Positions 27,343-36,951 of a DNA stretch of 64,000 nt are shown here, one piece after another. Source of the stretch: Hazenella coriacea (GTDB lineage Bacteria > Bacillota > Bacilli > Thermoactinomycetales > Thermoactinomycetaceae). Under the pieces are notes generated by a model. That model saw only the letters and a program-made list of their open reading frames with translations. It was not told where the DNA came from and made no database searches. Within the stretch, counting starts at the first letter, position 1. The number at the start of each line of letters is the position of its first letter. Both the position numbers and the translations under genes were made by a program. The stretch lies in NCBI RefSeq assembly GCF_004341825.1, contig NZ_SMAG01000001.1, forward strand, positions 186,001 through 250,000, in the 5' to 3' direction.

Positions 27343-27970
27343 TTTGTTGCAATTGGGTTAGGGTTAATCCTGTTCCGGATTGAGATGGACCCATCCACTT
27401 CGCCAAATATTTTCCGATTAGATCACATTCTATATTTACTTCATCCCCCACTCGAGCTACTTGTAACTGGGTTTGTTGTAACGTATGAGGAATGATCGAA
27501 ACAGTAAAGAAGTCTGTACCCACATCCACCAAGGTTAAACTAATCCCATTGACTGCGATGGAGCCTTTTTCAATCATCAAGTTCGTCCATTCCTGTGCTA
27601 CCTGAATCTGAAATAATACAGCGTTTTCATAGGGATGCCGCTTTTGGATTACACCCACACCATCGACATGCCCTTGGACAAAATGTCCTCCCATCCGTTG
27701 CCCCGCCGCCACTGCTCTCTCCAGATTAACCAAAGACCGAGGAGATTGTTTCCTTAAATGGGTTCGTTTGACAGTCTCAGGCATCACATCAGCCACAAAA
27801 TAGTCTTTACCTAGCTCTGTAACAGTTAGGCAAATCCCATTAACGGCTATACTATCTCCAACCTGTGTTCCTTCTAACACATGATTACAAGCAATCGTTA
27901 ACTTCATCGTCTCACCAGAACGATGCATGTGCCGAATGCTCCCCACTTCTTCAACTAAACCTGTAAACAT
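27329..27970 (-). CDS. ribE: riboflavin synthase alpha chain
   Basis: 213 residues, two tandem lumazine-binding repeats (about 1-97 and 98-205): [12 protein letters not shown] opens the first, [12 protein letters not shown] the second, each with a SIAVNGI(C/S)LT segment. Catalyses dismutation of lumazine to riboflavin. A GGGGGAACATAG site precedes ATG 27970. Overlaps ribBA at the 3' end, which indicates coupling. Confidence 0.96.
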   Translation of the reverse strand: MFTGLVEEVGSIRHMHRSGETMKLTIACNHVLEGTQVGDSIAVNGICLTVTELGKDYFVADVMPETVKRTHLRKQSPRSLVNLERAVAAGQRMGGHFVQGHVDGVGVIQKRHPYENAVLFQIQVAQEWTNLMIEKGSIAVNGISLTLVDVGTDFFTVSIIPHTLQQTQLQVARVGDEVNIECDLIGKYLAKWMGPSQSGTGLTLTQLQQNGFA

Positions 27971-28015
27971 CTATGTTCCCCCTTACGGAGTTCATCTGAA
28001 AAAATAGCAAGAGCA

Positions 28016-29101
28016 CTAAATCAATCCTTCTATACAAAAGTCTTCCCCAATCTGTGTAATCGTTACGTCGCGAAGCGAAATCGCATCTTTCATATAAAAA
28101 GGACTCTCTCCCTCAACAGAAGTAGGACTCAACTTACCACCAAGTAATTTCGGAGCGATAAAAGCGACTACTTTTTGCACCCTTCGCTCTTGAAGAAGAG
28201 AAGCATTGACTCTTCCACCTCCCTCTACCAATAATGACAAGATCCCTTGCTTTCCTAAATCTTGTAAAACAATGTCCAAATCCACCTGTGAACCAGCACC
28301 CGTTGATACAACTCGAACACCTTTCTCTTTGAGTTGTTGTTTAACCTGAGGATCATGTCGGTCAGTGGTATAGATCCAAGTCGCTGCTTTTTCCACATCT
28401 GTAATCGCTGCATCCAAAGGTGTACGTAACTGACTATCAATAATCACACGAATTGGATTCTTCCCGCCTGCTTCTAAACGTGTTGTTAACAAAGGATCAT
28501 CCGCCAACACCGTCCCAACTCCGACCAAAATCGCATCAGAACTGCGTCGGAGTTCATGAACCTTCTCTCGTGCCTTCTCTCCAGTGATCCAACGACTGTC
28601 ACCAACGGCTGTGGCAATTTTTCCATCTAAGGTCGTCGCCGTTTTTAAAGTAACCCATGGTTTCCCTGTTCGCCGATGATGAAAATAAGCTTCATTCATC
28701 TTGAAACATCGTTCCTCAAGCACACCTACGATGACTTCCAATCCTGCCTGCTTGAGCTGATCAATCCCACGCCCAGCTACCTTCTCATCAGGGTCAAGAG
28801 AACCAACAATCACTCGTTTGATTCCACTAGCAATGATTCTCTCTGTACAAGGTGGAGTGCGTCCATGATGATTACAGGGCTCCAAAGTGACATAAATAGT
28901 TGCTCCCACTGCATTTTTACCAGCCATATTTAAAGCATGTACTTCTGCATGGGGGGTTCCCGCTTTTAAATGAGCTCCTGAACCGACTAAGCAACCATCT
29001 CTTACAACAACTGCACCCACCATGGGATTAGGTGCAGTTTGCCCTTCTGCACTCTGAGCTAACTGACAAGCGAAAAGCATCCAGTCTTCGTGTGTTTTCA
29101 T
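28016..29101 (-). CDS. ribD: bifunctional riboflavin deaminase/reductase
   Basis: 361 residues. Deaminase domain (1-145) with zinc motif HAEVHAL and PCNHHGRTPPC; reductase domain (147-361) with VTLKTATTLDGKIA, the NADPH-binding LVEGGGRVNASLL segment near the end. Catalyses the second and third steps from GTP. ATG 29101 with AAAGGAGAGG upstream; the longer frame runs backward through the riboswitch terminator and is rejected. First gene of the operon behind the FMN riboswitch. Confidence 0.96.
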   Translation of the reverse strand: MKTHEDWMLFACQLAQSAEGQTAPNPMVGAVVVRDGCLVGSGAHLKAGTPHAEVHALNMAGKNAVGATIYVTLEPCNHHGRTPPCTERIIASGIKRVIVGSLDPDEKVAGRGIDQLKQAGLEVIVGVLEERCFKMNEAYFHHRRTGKPWVTLKTATTLDGKIATAVGDSRWITGEKAREKVHELRRSSDAILVGVGTVLADDPLLTTRLEAGGKNPIRVIIDSQLRTPLDAAITDVEKAATWIYTTDRHDPQVKQQLKEKGVRVVSTGAGSQVDLDIVLQDLGKQGILSLLVEGGGRVNASLLQERRVQKVVAFIAPKLLGGKLSPTSVEGESPFYMKDAISLRDVTITQIGEDFCIEGLI

Positions 29102-29132
29102 CTTCCTCTCCTTTCTCCACTCACATCCATAT

Positions 29133-29164
29133 AAAAAAGCCCCAATCTTTATTAATCGGGGCTT
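29133..29164 (-). terminator. riboswitch-controlled terminator of rib operon
   Basis: Minus-strand stem AAGCCCCGAT / ATTGGGGCTT followed by TTTT. It lies between the FMN aptamer and ribD, 32 bases before the ribD start codon, so it is the expected off-switch. Confidence 0.88.
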
Positions 29165-29190
29165 GGTTATTCCAGGAAGAAGTTGAACTG

Positions 29191-29268
29191 TACCCTTAGC
29201 CAAACTTAAACAGCCATACGCAAATAAGCCTTATGCAAGCTTGTTTTAAAAACAAAGTGCCAAGGGTA
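29191..29268 (-). promoter_or_regulatory. possible expression-platform hairpin
   Basis: Minus-strand TACCCTT (29262-29268) and AAGGGTA (29191-29197) can pair, closing a loop between aptamer and terminator. A role as antiterminator element is inferred only. Confidence 0.35.
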
Positions 29269-29280
29269 TAGATCCGAATC

Positions 29281-29420
29281 CATCCTTCTCCCATCCAGAC
29301 TTTCACTGTCGGCTTCGGAGTTGCACCGAATCCACCGCTTACGCGGGTCACGGACTGAGGTCAAGCTTAAGCACTGACCATCACCGCCGGTCGGGATTTT
29401 CACCCAGCCCCGAAGGATGT
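29281..29420 (-). ncRNA. FMN riboswitch (RFN element)
   Basis: Minus-strand sequence carries the conserved RFN blocks in order: ATCCTTCGGGGCTGGGTGAAA, cut here, then TCCCGACCGGCGGTGATGG, AGTCCGTGACCCGCG, GGTGCAACTCCGAAGCCGACAG and GTCTGGATGGGAGAAGGAT as separate conserved stretches. The outer stem AT-CCTTC/GAAGGAT closes the element. It senses FMN and, through the terminator at 29133-29164, shuts down riboflavin synthesis genes. Confidence 0.97.
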
Positions 29421-29599
29421 TCACATATTCAATTATTTAGGCTCATCATCTAAAGGGTAATAAGAGAAGAACTTTTCCTATACCCGTAGATCATTTTTGA
29501 AGAAAACGATCTATGCTCTATGATGAAGACCTATTTTAAGTTGAGTATAACTGAACGCCAAAGCATTGTCGAGTTGAATCGATCTAGATCGTTATCGAA

Positions 29600-30202
29600 T
29601 TAAATCCAGCCCTTTTCTTTCGCTGTACTAATCGCCTCGATCCGATTTTTCGCCTCGAGTTTTTGGATAATCTCAGACATATAATTCCGAACAGTACCCG
29701 AAGACAGAAAAAGTTGCTTTGCAATTTCCTTTGTTGTTTTACCTTCAGCAGCAATAGATAAGATCTCTTGTTCACGTGAAGTTAATGGGTTTTCATCGTG
29801 AATAATATCAAACATTAACTCAGGACAGAATGCACGCTTCCCTTTCATGACTTGGCGAATCGCTGCTGCCAGTTCCTCAATTGAACCATCTTTTAATAAG
29901 TAGCCCTGTACGCCAATTTTAATCGCCCGTTCAAAATAACCCGGACGTGCAAAAGTTGTTAAAATGATAACTTTACACTCAGGCAGGATTTCTTTCAATT
30001 CCTCTGCTACTTCTAACCCATTTTTAAGTGGCATTTCAATATCCATCAGACATAGATCCGGTTGTAATTTTTTAATGGAATCAAGTGCCTCTTGCCCGTT
30101 GATGGCCTGTCCGACGATTTCCATATCTTTTTCTAGATCGAGCAGAGCACCCAGTGCTCCAAGTAGCATTCGTTGATCTTCTGCGATAAATATTCGAATC
30201 AT
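29600..30202 (-). CDS. yvfU: NarL/LuxR-type response regulator (YvfU-like)
   Basis: 200 residues: receiver domain with DLCLMDIEMP phospho-acceptor and a LuxR-type HTH (about 137-195) LTSREQEIL...GTVRNYMSEII. It overlaps the kinase gene by four bases (ATGA). The order ATPase-permease-kinase-regulator equals Bacillus yvfR-yvfS-yvfT-yvfU. The regulator probably controls the transporter operon itself; the signal is unknown (DesKR-like family). Confidence 0.9.
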   Translation of the reverse strand: MIRIFIAEDQRMLLGALGALLDLEKDMEIVGQAINGQEALDSIKKLQPDLCLMDIEMPLKNGLEVAEELKEILPECKVIILTTFARPGYFERAIKIGVQGYLLKDGSIEELAAAIRQVMKGKRAFCPELMFDIIHDENPLTSREQEILSIAAEGKTTKEIAKQLFLSSGTVRNYMSEIIQKLEAKNRIEAISTAKEKGWI

Positions 30203-31338
30203 ATAAAGGCACCCTCTTTCTGAACAATAGGGATCATAATCGCTAACAAAGTCCCATTTTGATTCGAGAGTTTACATGTTCCATCAATAAATGCTAATCG
30301 TTCACTGATGCCTTTTAAGCCATTACTATACAAACCCCTGTCACCAATCCCAATTCCATCATCCTTCACTTCCACATGTATGTGATCCTTGGATAGGAGG
30401 ATTGTGACTGTACAATTTTTCGCTTGACTATGTTTGACGACATTGGTAATAGCCTCACGCAAACACATACCAATAATATTTTGAGTTAAAGGGGGGATCT
30501 CTGACAGATCGCTTTCCCCTTTATAGTTATAAGTGATATTAGCTGCTTTTAAAATCTCTTGGATCTGAATCAATTCCTCAGCAATCGTAATCGCACGCAT
30601 ATTAGATACCAGCTCGCGTACTTGTTTTAGAGCAGTTCGTGAGATTCGTTCGATTTCTTTGGCTTCGATCTCAGCCCGATTCGTATCACGAGAAATTAAT
30701 TTTTCAACTAACTGACTTTTTAATGTAATGAGCGATAACGTATGACCCAACGTATCATGCAAGTCCCGAGCGATTCGCACTCTCTCTTCTCGCTTCACAA
30801 GCACTTTAATTTGCTCATTCGCTTGATCTAATTTCTCCTCAAGTTCCATCCGCTTGTTCATCGAGCGAATACCAAATGGAGACATGAACATGATCAGAAG
30901 AAATGGAAAAAAATAAATATATGTAAATGGTGAGGAGAATACCCCCCATCTAATCAATGGAATCAGTTCGATCAAGACAAGACAGACAAAGGCGATTTTA
31001 AATTTCCTCTTTTCTGACTCATCACTCCCATACCAACCGATAAAGTTTGCCGGAAAAAAGCCCATAAATAGCATATTAGGTTGATAAAAAAAACCAAAAA
31101 TGAATACGATCAACATTTGAACCGCTAACCAATAGGAATAGGCTTGTTTTCCCATGGAGAAATATAATTGGCGGTAGGTAACAAGAAACATGAAAAGTAT
31201 ACCAAGACCGATCCCATTCTTGACATTGATCGGACTCACCAAAATATAAGCTGGCATAAATAAATAGACTAGAAATACGTAAGGCAATGCCCCAAATCTC
31301 TCAGGGAATATCCGAATGTTCATCTTTTCATTAATCAC
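30199..31338 (-). CDS. yvfT: DesK-type sensor histidine kinase (YvfT-like)
   Basis: 379 residues: about five membrane helices in the first 150 residues, a coiled linker, HisKA_3 box RIARDLHDTLGHTLSLI near residue 192 and an ATPase domain with REAITNVVKHS and DDGIGIG. Membrane-embedded sensors of this type respond to membrane state. GTG 31338 overlaps the permease stop (GTGA); an ATG five codons on is an alternative. Confidence 0.9.
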   Translation of the reverse strand: MINEKMNIRIFPERFGALPYVFLVYLFMPAYILVSPINVKNGIGLGILFMFLVTYRQLYFSMGKQAYSYWLAVQMLIVFIFGFFYQPNMLFMGFFPANFIGWYGSDESEKRKFKIAFVCLVLIELIPLIRWGVFSSPFTYIYFFPFLLIMFMSPFGIRSMNKRMELEEKLDQANEQIKVLVKREERVRIARDLHDTLGHTLSLITLKSQLVEKLISRDTNRAEIEAKEIERISRTALKQVRELVSNMRAITIAEELIQIQEILKAANITYNYKGESDLSEIPPLTQNIIGMCLREAITNVVKHSQAKNCTVTILLSKDHIHVEVKDDGIGIGDRGLYSNGLKGISERLAFIDGTCKLSNQNGTLLAIMIPIVQKEGAFI

Positions 31339-32072
31339 ACCGCTTCTTGTTTTCTTCTAATATAGTTCGATACTACCATGAATAAGATGGAATAAGAGAA
31401 TAAAATCAGAACACTTTTCCAACTAGGAAAATGTCCACGTACAATTTCCCAAGCCCCACTACCATAATGATAAGAAGGTAACCATTCACCAATATTTTGC
31501 ATAATTTTAGGCATAATTTCTAATGGCATCCACATGCCACCCGCCACAGCTAACATCATATACAACACATTACTGACTGCAGCTGCTGTCTCCACCTTTT
31601 TCATGGTTCCAAAAAGAGTTCCTAATGCTAGAAACGGTATAGAACCGATTAAAATCCACAACCCACTAAGTAACCATTGTGAAAAGTTGAGTGATACACC
31701 ATTAATCAGTGCACCCGCTGTAAAAATCACCAAAATAGACATTATATGAATCAATGTTTGCCCTACCATTTGTGCAATAAAATAGATCGTATTTGAAAGA
31801 GGGGTGACTCGCATATAGGTGGACCAACCGAGTGATCTCTCTTGCACCATACGAAGGCCTAGTGTCATAATCGAAGACCCCATCACGCTAAAAGAAGTCA
31901 TCGACATTAAATAATGTGCTTGCCAGAGAGCTTGATCAGGTGCATTTGTATTGACTACCTTGGTAAAGATAAAGTAAAAAAAGATCGGCATCAAGAGGGA
32001 CCAAAAAACAAAATATGGATTACGCAAGACTCTGATTATTTCAGCTTTACATTGCATGAACAACACTTTCAT
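31335..32072 (-). CDS. yvfS: ABC-2 type permease (YvfS-like)
   Basis: 245 residues with six predicted membrane helices and the ABC-2 layout (N-terminal cytosolic segment RNPYFVFWSLLMPIFFYFIF). It partners the ATPase encoded immediately upstream with one base between. Substrate unknown; drug or lipid export is usual for the family. ATG 32072 lacks a strong site, consistent with coupling. Confidence 0.9.
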   Translation of the reverse strand: MKVLFMQCKAEIIRVLRNPYFVFWSLLMPIFFYFIFTKVVNTNAPDQALWQAHYLMSMTSFSVMGSSIMTLGLRMVQERSLGWSTYMRVTPLSNTIYFIAQMVGQTLIHIMSILVIFTAGALINGVSLNFSQWLLSGLWILIGSIPFLALGTLFGTMKKVETAAAVSNVLYMMLAVAGGMWMPLEIMPKIMQNIGEWLPSYHYGSGAWEIVRGHFPSWKSVLILFSYSILFMVVSNYIRRKQEAV

Positions 32073-32073
32073 A

Positions 32074-32976
32074 TTAAATAACCCCCTGTTGATTATTAGT
32101 CAGTTGTTCAAATGCCGCCTCTAATCTTCCCTGCTCAATTTGAATATCATAGGCACCCGTTTTTTCATTAAATAACCGTTCTAAGATCGCATCTGAATTA
32201 TTGGTTTCAATGTAAAATCGACCATTTTTTTGCGTTACATTTTTAATCTCAGACCATCCTTTCAGCTGAGTTAACAGATGATCAGAATCTGCTTGAAAAG
32301 AGACAGTCCGTGTTAAAAAATTAGATTTGATTTCTGCTGGTGCTCCGTCAGCAATGATGTTGCCTTCCTTGAATAAAAGAATTCGATTGGCAATGTCATC
32401 GGCTTCTTGTAAATAGTGGGTAGAAAAAATAATCGTCTTTCCATGCTCCGTCAATTGTTGAATCGTTTCCCAAAAGCGCTTTCGTGAATTTAAGTCCATA
32501 CCCACTGTAGGTTCATCTAAAACCAGCAAGTCTGGATTTCCCGCAAGCGCTAACGCAAAGCTCAACCGCCGCTTTTGACCACCAGAAAGCTTTTCCACTC
32601 GTGTTTTCAAATCTTGTTCATTTAATGCCGTCAAAGAGATCAACTCCTCTAATGAAAGAGGATCTGGATAATAGTGACGAACTAAATCTAATAATTCGTT
32701 CACTTTTAAACCATGCATCACATTGACATCCTGAAGCATGGTTCCTAACTTTTCCCGAACACTTCGCTCCTTAGGTTCGCGACTAAATACATGAATCTTT
32801 CCATGCGAAGGATTTAAAAGCCCCAAAATCATCGAAATGGTAGTTGTCTTTCCAGCACCATTCGGACCGAGGATCGCTACAATCTCTCCTGAATAAATGG
32901 TGAATGAAACACGATCAACTGCCTTTTTATCTTGAAAGGACTTTGACACGTTTTCTACCTTTATTACCTCTGTCAT
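32074..32976 (-). CDS. yvfR: ABC transporter ATPase (YvfR-like)
   Basis: 300 residues, DrrA/CcmA-type: Walker A GPNGAGKTT, signature LSGGQKRRLSFALA, Walker B LLVLDEPTVGMD, H-loop STHY and a C-terminal extension typical of drug-type exporters. ATG 32976 is preceded by GGAGGTG; the longer frame from 33000 is not supported. First gene of the four-gene operon. Confidence 0.92.
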   Translation of the reverse strand: MTEVIKVENVSKSFQDKKAVDRVSFTIYSGEIVAILGPNGAGKTTTISMILGLLNPSHGKIHVFSREPKERSVREKLGTMLQDVNVMHGLKVNELLDLVRHYYPDPLSLEELISLTALNEQDLKTRVEKLSGGQKRRLSFALALAGNPDLLVLDEPTVGMDLNSRKRFWETIQQLTEHGKTIIFSTHYLQEADDIANRILLFKEGNIIADGAPAEIKSNFLTRTVSFQADSDHLLTQLKGWSEIKNVTQKNGRFYIETNNSDAILERLFNEKTGAYDIQIEQGRLEAAFEQLTNNQQGVI

Positions 32977-33085
32977 CTTCAGCACCTCCGTATATATCAA
33001 TTAGTATATGATCCTGATGAATTCTGGTTTAGTAGAGAATGCCATAAAAAAAAATGACAAATGTCATCATTTGCTGAACCAATAG

Positions 33086-33117
33086 AAAGACCTACCTCAT
33101 TGAAGAAGTAGGTCTTT
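33086..33117 (-). terminator. terminator after nadR
   Basis: Stem AAAGACCTAC / GTAGGTCTTT with a 12-base loop, downstream of the nadR-like gene. Confidence 0.75.
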
Positions 33118-33172
33118 GTTTAACTTAAAAACTATATATGTATAAACTTTTCCTCATCACCTATACTTTATC

Positions 33173-34177
33173 TTACTCACAACTATTTATCTCGCGCATT
33201 AACTGATGAATCTGCACAGATGCGTTTCCGATTCGTTCTTCCCAAAGCCCACCCACTTCAACATATGGAATCCTATACTCTTCAAGTTTCTCTTTGAATT
33301 TTCCATAAAATTCTTGCCTGCGGTCTTCCAAGTTTCGTTGTGGATCTGCTTCCCACGGAATGTCTGGCTTCATCAGAAGAGCAAGATGATAGCGCTCTGG
33401 TTGAATCAGAGACTTGATAAATGGGTCAACATGACCAAAAAATTCGTTGGCGTAAACTTCTGTTTCAATGGCACAGGTATCGCTAAAGGTGACATGGTGC
33501 CCATTCAACCAAGCATAATGCTCTTGTTCATAGTGACGCTTGGCGATAACAGTTAAATCCTCAGGAGTAAGGTGATCCATAACCTGATTTAGTTCAATAT
33601 CAATGTATTCCCTCGCATATTCAGGAGTCCAGGTCGTATTCCAAATCTCTGCCAAGCGTTGAGCAAGTGTTGTTTTACCACAAGATTCAGGTCCCGTGAT
33701 TAAGACTCTCTTCACATAGTAAGGCCGAACAATCTTGGGGATAAATTCCCAGTAATCATAAGGGCTTCGGCGAATCGCGCTTCCTGAGATTGGTACCTGC
33801 TCCCGTTTGATGTCAAAAATACAGGGCTCAGCCCCATCCATCTCTTCCGCCAAGCGGAGGATATAAGGCTCTGAACCAAAGACACGGTGTACTTTTTCGG
33901 GATGGAGATGTTTGAGCTCTTTTCGCCAAATATCCCAAAATCGATCGTCGTGTTCATCCTGCGGCTCTTGCGGCATCTCTCGATGTAACCATTGAATACG
34001 AGCATGCGGACACTGCTGACGGATCCAAGTCACTCGTTGTTCGCCCGAAATCGGTTCTTCATCCATCGAACAGACGACAATCGTTAATAGATCGCAATGG
34101 CTACTTGCATGTTCGAGTAATGTAACATGTCCTTGATGCATGGGCATAAACTTTCCGATTACCAAACCTCTTTTCAT
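33173..34177 (-). CDS. nadR: NadR-like NMN adenylyltransferase / nicotinamide riboside kinase
   Basis: 334 residues. Nucleotidyltransferase domain (1-160): GKFMPMHQGHVTLL and ISGSAIRR motifs. Kinase domain (165-334): P-loop TGPESCGKTTLA and a YAREYIDIE lid. It makes NAD from nicotinamide riboside or NMN. The third (HTH repressor) domain of enterobacterial NadR is absent, so it is enzymatic only. GGGAGTGG precedes ATG. Single gene with its own terminator. Confidence 0.91.
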   Translation of the reverse strand: MKRGLVIGKFMPMHQGHVTLLEHASSHCDLLTIVVCSMDEEPISGEQRVTWIRQQCPHARIQWLHREMPQEPQDEHDDRFWDIWRKELKHLHPEKVHRVFGSEPYILRLAEEMDGAEPCIFDIKREQVPISGSAIRRSPYDYWEFIPKIVRPYYVKRVLITGPESCGKTTLAQRLAEIWNTTWTPEYAREYIDIELNQVMDHLTPEDLTVIAKRHYEQEHYAWLNGHHVTFSDTCAIETEVYANEFFGHVDPFIKSLIQPERYHLALLMKPDIPWEADPQRNLEDRRQEFYGKFKEKLEEYRIPYVEVGGLWEERIGNASVQIHQLMREINSCE

Positions 34178-34514
34178 CGTTAAGCCACTCCCTGCTTTTC
34201 ACCTATTATGTAGATATTCAACCAAGTTAAATATAATATCAGCTTTTAAACGACTTGTACAGATCTTCTTCCTTCTTCATTTTATATCCCTTTACTTTGG
34301 TTCAATGTTTTGGAAACACTAAAATCATGTAAAAAATCGAAGGGTTCCGCTAAGAATTGGCACAAACATTTTGCACGAAACATCGACTCCTAACATTTAA
34401 ATGCTTGAATACTGTCACATTCAACCAATTATTTAACAAGATTCAACCATTCTTGGTATATTGGACAAGAGAGGTTATCTTTGATGGATCAATTAAAGGG
34501 GGATTCTTCTAGAA
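34178..34514. other. intergenic region, nothing recognised
   Basis: About 340 AT-rich bases between divergent genes; holds their promoters. No RNA element or gene seen. Confidence 0.4.
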
Positions 34515-35585
34515 ATGTTTAGTCAAGAAGTCACAGCAAAAATCAGAGAACAATCGAATCAGATGGATCAAACAGGTGTGATCTCTCACCAAATATTGGA
34601 CTTTATTTACGAACAGAAGCTGTTTAAATTATTTGTCCCCGAAGAGCTTGGGGGAAGAATGACTCCTCTTCCAGAAGCTTTACGGTTATTTGCTGATGCC
34701 TCTAAGGTGGATGGTAATTTGGGGTGGACAGTTACCATTGGCTCAGGAGGTGGATTTTTCTCTGCTTTGATCGATCTGTCTGTGTGTACAAATCTATTTT
34801 CAAACCCAAAGGCAGTGATTGCTGGTAGCGGAACTCCATCAGGAGTTGCCAAGCGAGTAAATGGTGGGTATCAGGTGAGCGGACAATGGAGATATTGTAG
34901 CGGTGCTCCACATGCTACCTTTTTTACAGCTAACTGTTTGATTGAACTAGCAGACAAACCGAAACAACAATCGATCCGTTCCTTTATTTTTTTACCTGAT
35001 CAAGTCAAAATCATTGAAGACTGGAGTGCCTTTGGTTTAAAAGCTACAGGTAGTCATTCGATTCAGGTGGAAGATATTTTTGTCCCTGATTCTATGACAT
35101 TCGACCTTACCGAGCCCAATTCTTACTACAATCACCCTGTTTTTCAATATCCCTTTATTCCGTTTGCTGCAGCCTCTTTTGCCGCAGTGAGTATCGGAAT
35201 CGGTAAGCACTTTTTTGAAGAAGCACAGCTTATTTTAAATGAGTGTAAAAACAAGTGGGAAACGGATCGGTGGGAGTTTGTGAATCAAAAGAAGAAACAA
35301 CTGGAACAAGTATTCACCCGATCTGTAGAGGATTTCTACAAGATCATTGATACTTCTTGGGACAAGCATATCCAGCTACCACCACTTTCTGAGGAGGAAC
35401 TGGATCAGATCAGTTACCAATGCAAGGAAACAGCACGAGTAGCTTTATCTAGTACTGATTCTCTGTTGCCTTATTTGGGGATGGGAGCTGTGATGGAACA
35501 TACATCCATCAACCGAATATGGCGAGATCTACATACCGCCTGTCAACATGTCGTGTTGACTCCATTTTACGAAGTGGAAAAATAG
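34515..35585 (+). CDS. acyl-CoA dehydrogenase-like flavoprotein
   Basis: 356 residues of the acyl-CoA dehydrogenase/DszC-type monooxygenase fold: N-terminal helical part with FKLFVPEELGG, the central beta domain with SGQWRYCSGAPHATFF, WSAFGLKATGSHSIQVEDIFVP, and a helical C-terminus. The SGxW and GLxATGS motifs are those of group D flavin monooxygenase-like proteins. Catalytic base residue of true dehydrogenases is not evident. Function and substrate unknown. GGGGGA before ATG. Single gene, convergent with the M23 peptidase gene. Confidence 0.78.
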   Translation: MFSQEVTAKIREQSNQMDQTGVISHQILDFIYEQKLFKLFVPEELGGRMTPLPEALRLFADASKVDGNLGWTVTIGSGGGFFSALIDLSVCTNLFSNPKAVIAGSGTPSGVAKRVNGGYQVSGQWRYCSGAPHATFFTANCLIELADKPKQQSIRSFIFLPDQVKIIEDWSAFGLKATGSHSIQVEDIFVPDSMTFDLTEPNSYYNHPVFQYPFIPFAAASFAAVSIGIGKHFFEEAQLILNECKNKWETDRWEFVNQKKKQLEQVFTRSVEDFYKIIDTSWDKHIQLPPLSEEELDQISYQCKETARVALSSTDSLLPYLGMGAVMEHTSINRIWRDLHTACQHVVLTPFYEVEK

Positions 35586-35600
35586 ACGATTTTAAACACA

Positions 35601-35638
35601 AAGAAGGGATTCCTTTTATATAGAAGAAATCCCTTCTT
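35601..35638. terminator. bidirectional terminator
   Basis: Stem AAGAAGGGATT / AATCCCTTCTT between two convergent genes. Confidence 0.8.
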
Positions 35639-35692
35639 CATACTTCATTCAGGTGGAATATCTAGCGTCTCTTCACGAAGAACCAACACAAC

Positions 35693-36568
35693 CTATTTAT
35701 TATTCTCCTCCCATACTTTTAGAAAAGGAAACGGATTGATCGCTTCTTTGATGACAGGCCAACCTTTCACATAAATCCCTAGGTGTAGGTGTGGAGCGAA
35801 TTGACCTGTAGTCCCCTCAGGTCCATATCCACTATCCCCGACGAAACCAATGATTTGCCCCTTTTTCACCACAGTGCCCTCTTCGATCTGATCAGCGTAT
35901 TGACTCATATGAGCGTAATAGTAATAGATATGGGGATGTTCACGATCTTGAATCTGAAGCCGCCAACCGCCTAGACGATTCCATCCTTTACGAACTACTT
36001 CTCCATCTCCTACAGAAAGGATCGGTGTTCCTTTCGGAGCCATAAGATCTGTGCCTTCATGTTTTCTTTTTCCACCATACTCCCTACCATCTCCCCAACC
36101 GTCGGCATAAGTAACCTTGTCTCGATCTTCCGTATGAAACGGAAAAGCATAAGGTTCTCCTAGAGCTCCCGCTTCCCAAGCATAAAGATCTGCAAGTTCG
36201 ATGATTTGTGTGACCTGTTCTTGTGAATAGATTTGTGAAAGAACCTGTGTCAAATGGCGTGTTGTTGGCTCTTTTCCAGCTAATTCTTGTTGAAGTTGAT
36301 CAGCCTGTTTCTTTATGGTTTGTGGAGTTGCTTTTTCGTATTGGTTCGTCACTTCATCCATCGCTACAAGAATAGTCCAAGGGATCCCAGATTGTTCAGC
36401 TACCTTCACATAGACAGGTGCCAGTTTTCCGGGCACTCGAAAATCTTGAACTTCATGCAGTGGATAAGTTAAATAAGCCCAGTAGAGACCCACTCCAAGG
36501 AAAGTGAGTAATAAACTAAAAACTACCAATTTGCGCAAGAAAGCTGCCTCCCTAGGACTGTTTTTCAT
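35693..36568 (-). CDS. membrane-anchored M23 (LytM) peptidase
   Basis: 291 residues: one N-terminal membrane helix (about 14-32), a middle helical region and a C-terminal M23 domain (about 155-285) with zinc ligands H170 and D174 in KHEGTDL, H220 in YYAHMSQ and H260-H262 in HLHLG; all LytM active-site residues are there. Family members cleave peptidoglycan peptides, often in sporulation. GGTGA weakly precedes ATG 36568. Convergent with the flavoprotein gene. Confidence 0.88.
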   Translation of the reverse strand: MKNSPREAAFLRKLVVFSLLLTFLGVGLYWAYLTYPLHEVQDFRVPGKLAPVYVKVAEQSGIPWTILVAMDEVTNQYEKATPQTIKKQADQLQQELAGKEPTTRHLTQVLSQIYSQEQVTQIIELADLYAWEAGALGEPYAFPFHTEDRDKVTYADGWGDGREYGGKRKHEGTDLMAPKGTPILSVGDGEVVRKGWNRLGGWRLQIQDREHPHIYYYYAHMSQYADQIEEGTVVKKGQIIGFVGDSGYGPEGTTGQFAPHLHLGIYVKGWPVIKEAINPFPFLKVWEENNK

Positions 36569-36893
36569 TCACCATCGATAGATCCATATTCAAACATCCA
36601 ACTCATGACGATTCGTTGGATATGCTATTTTCCTTTATAAAGATACTTTTCTTGTAAATAAGCATTGCTTCCAAGATAATCTCAAACTTTTACAGCTATG
36701 CGAAACTGTTTACATCCATTGAGCAAGAGAATCAGTTCCGATTATAAAAGGCTTCCTTGAACTAAGAAGTAATGGAAAAGAATAACCACGCTTAGTTTAT
36801 ATCATTTCCAATTATCGGACAAGCAGGAAATAAAGTCTTTGGCATATAGAAATTGTCCGTAAACACCGGATTGGTGCTAATTCATTCATCATT
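36569..36893. other. intergenic region, nothing recognised
   Basis: About 325 bases upstream of the M23 gene and downstream of the nuclease gene; only the terminator at its edge is clear. Confidence 0.4.
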
Positions 36894-36938
36894 AAGAAAA
36901 GACACCCTGCATGTTTCTTGGCTGAGGTGTCTTTTCTT
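36894..36938 (-). terminator. terminator after the secreted nuclease gene
   Basis: Stem AAGAAAAGACACC / GGTGTCTTTTCTT, 13 bp, downstream of the nuclease stop. Confidence 0.82.
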
Positions 36939-36951
36939 AAGTCTAGATTTA

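Noticed and set aside
29102-29203. N-terminal extension of ribD
   Set aside because: It reads through the riboswitch terminator; the ATG at 29101 has a perfect ribosome site.
29206-29424. 72-codon frame on the minus strand
   Set aside because: It lies inside the FMN riboswitch.
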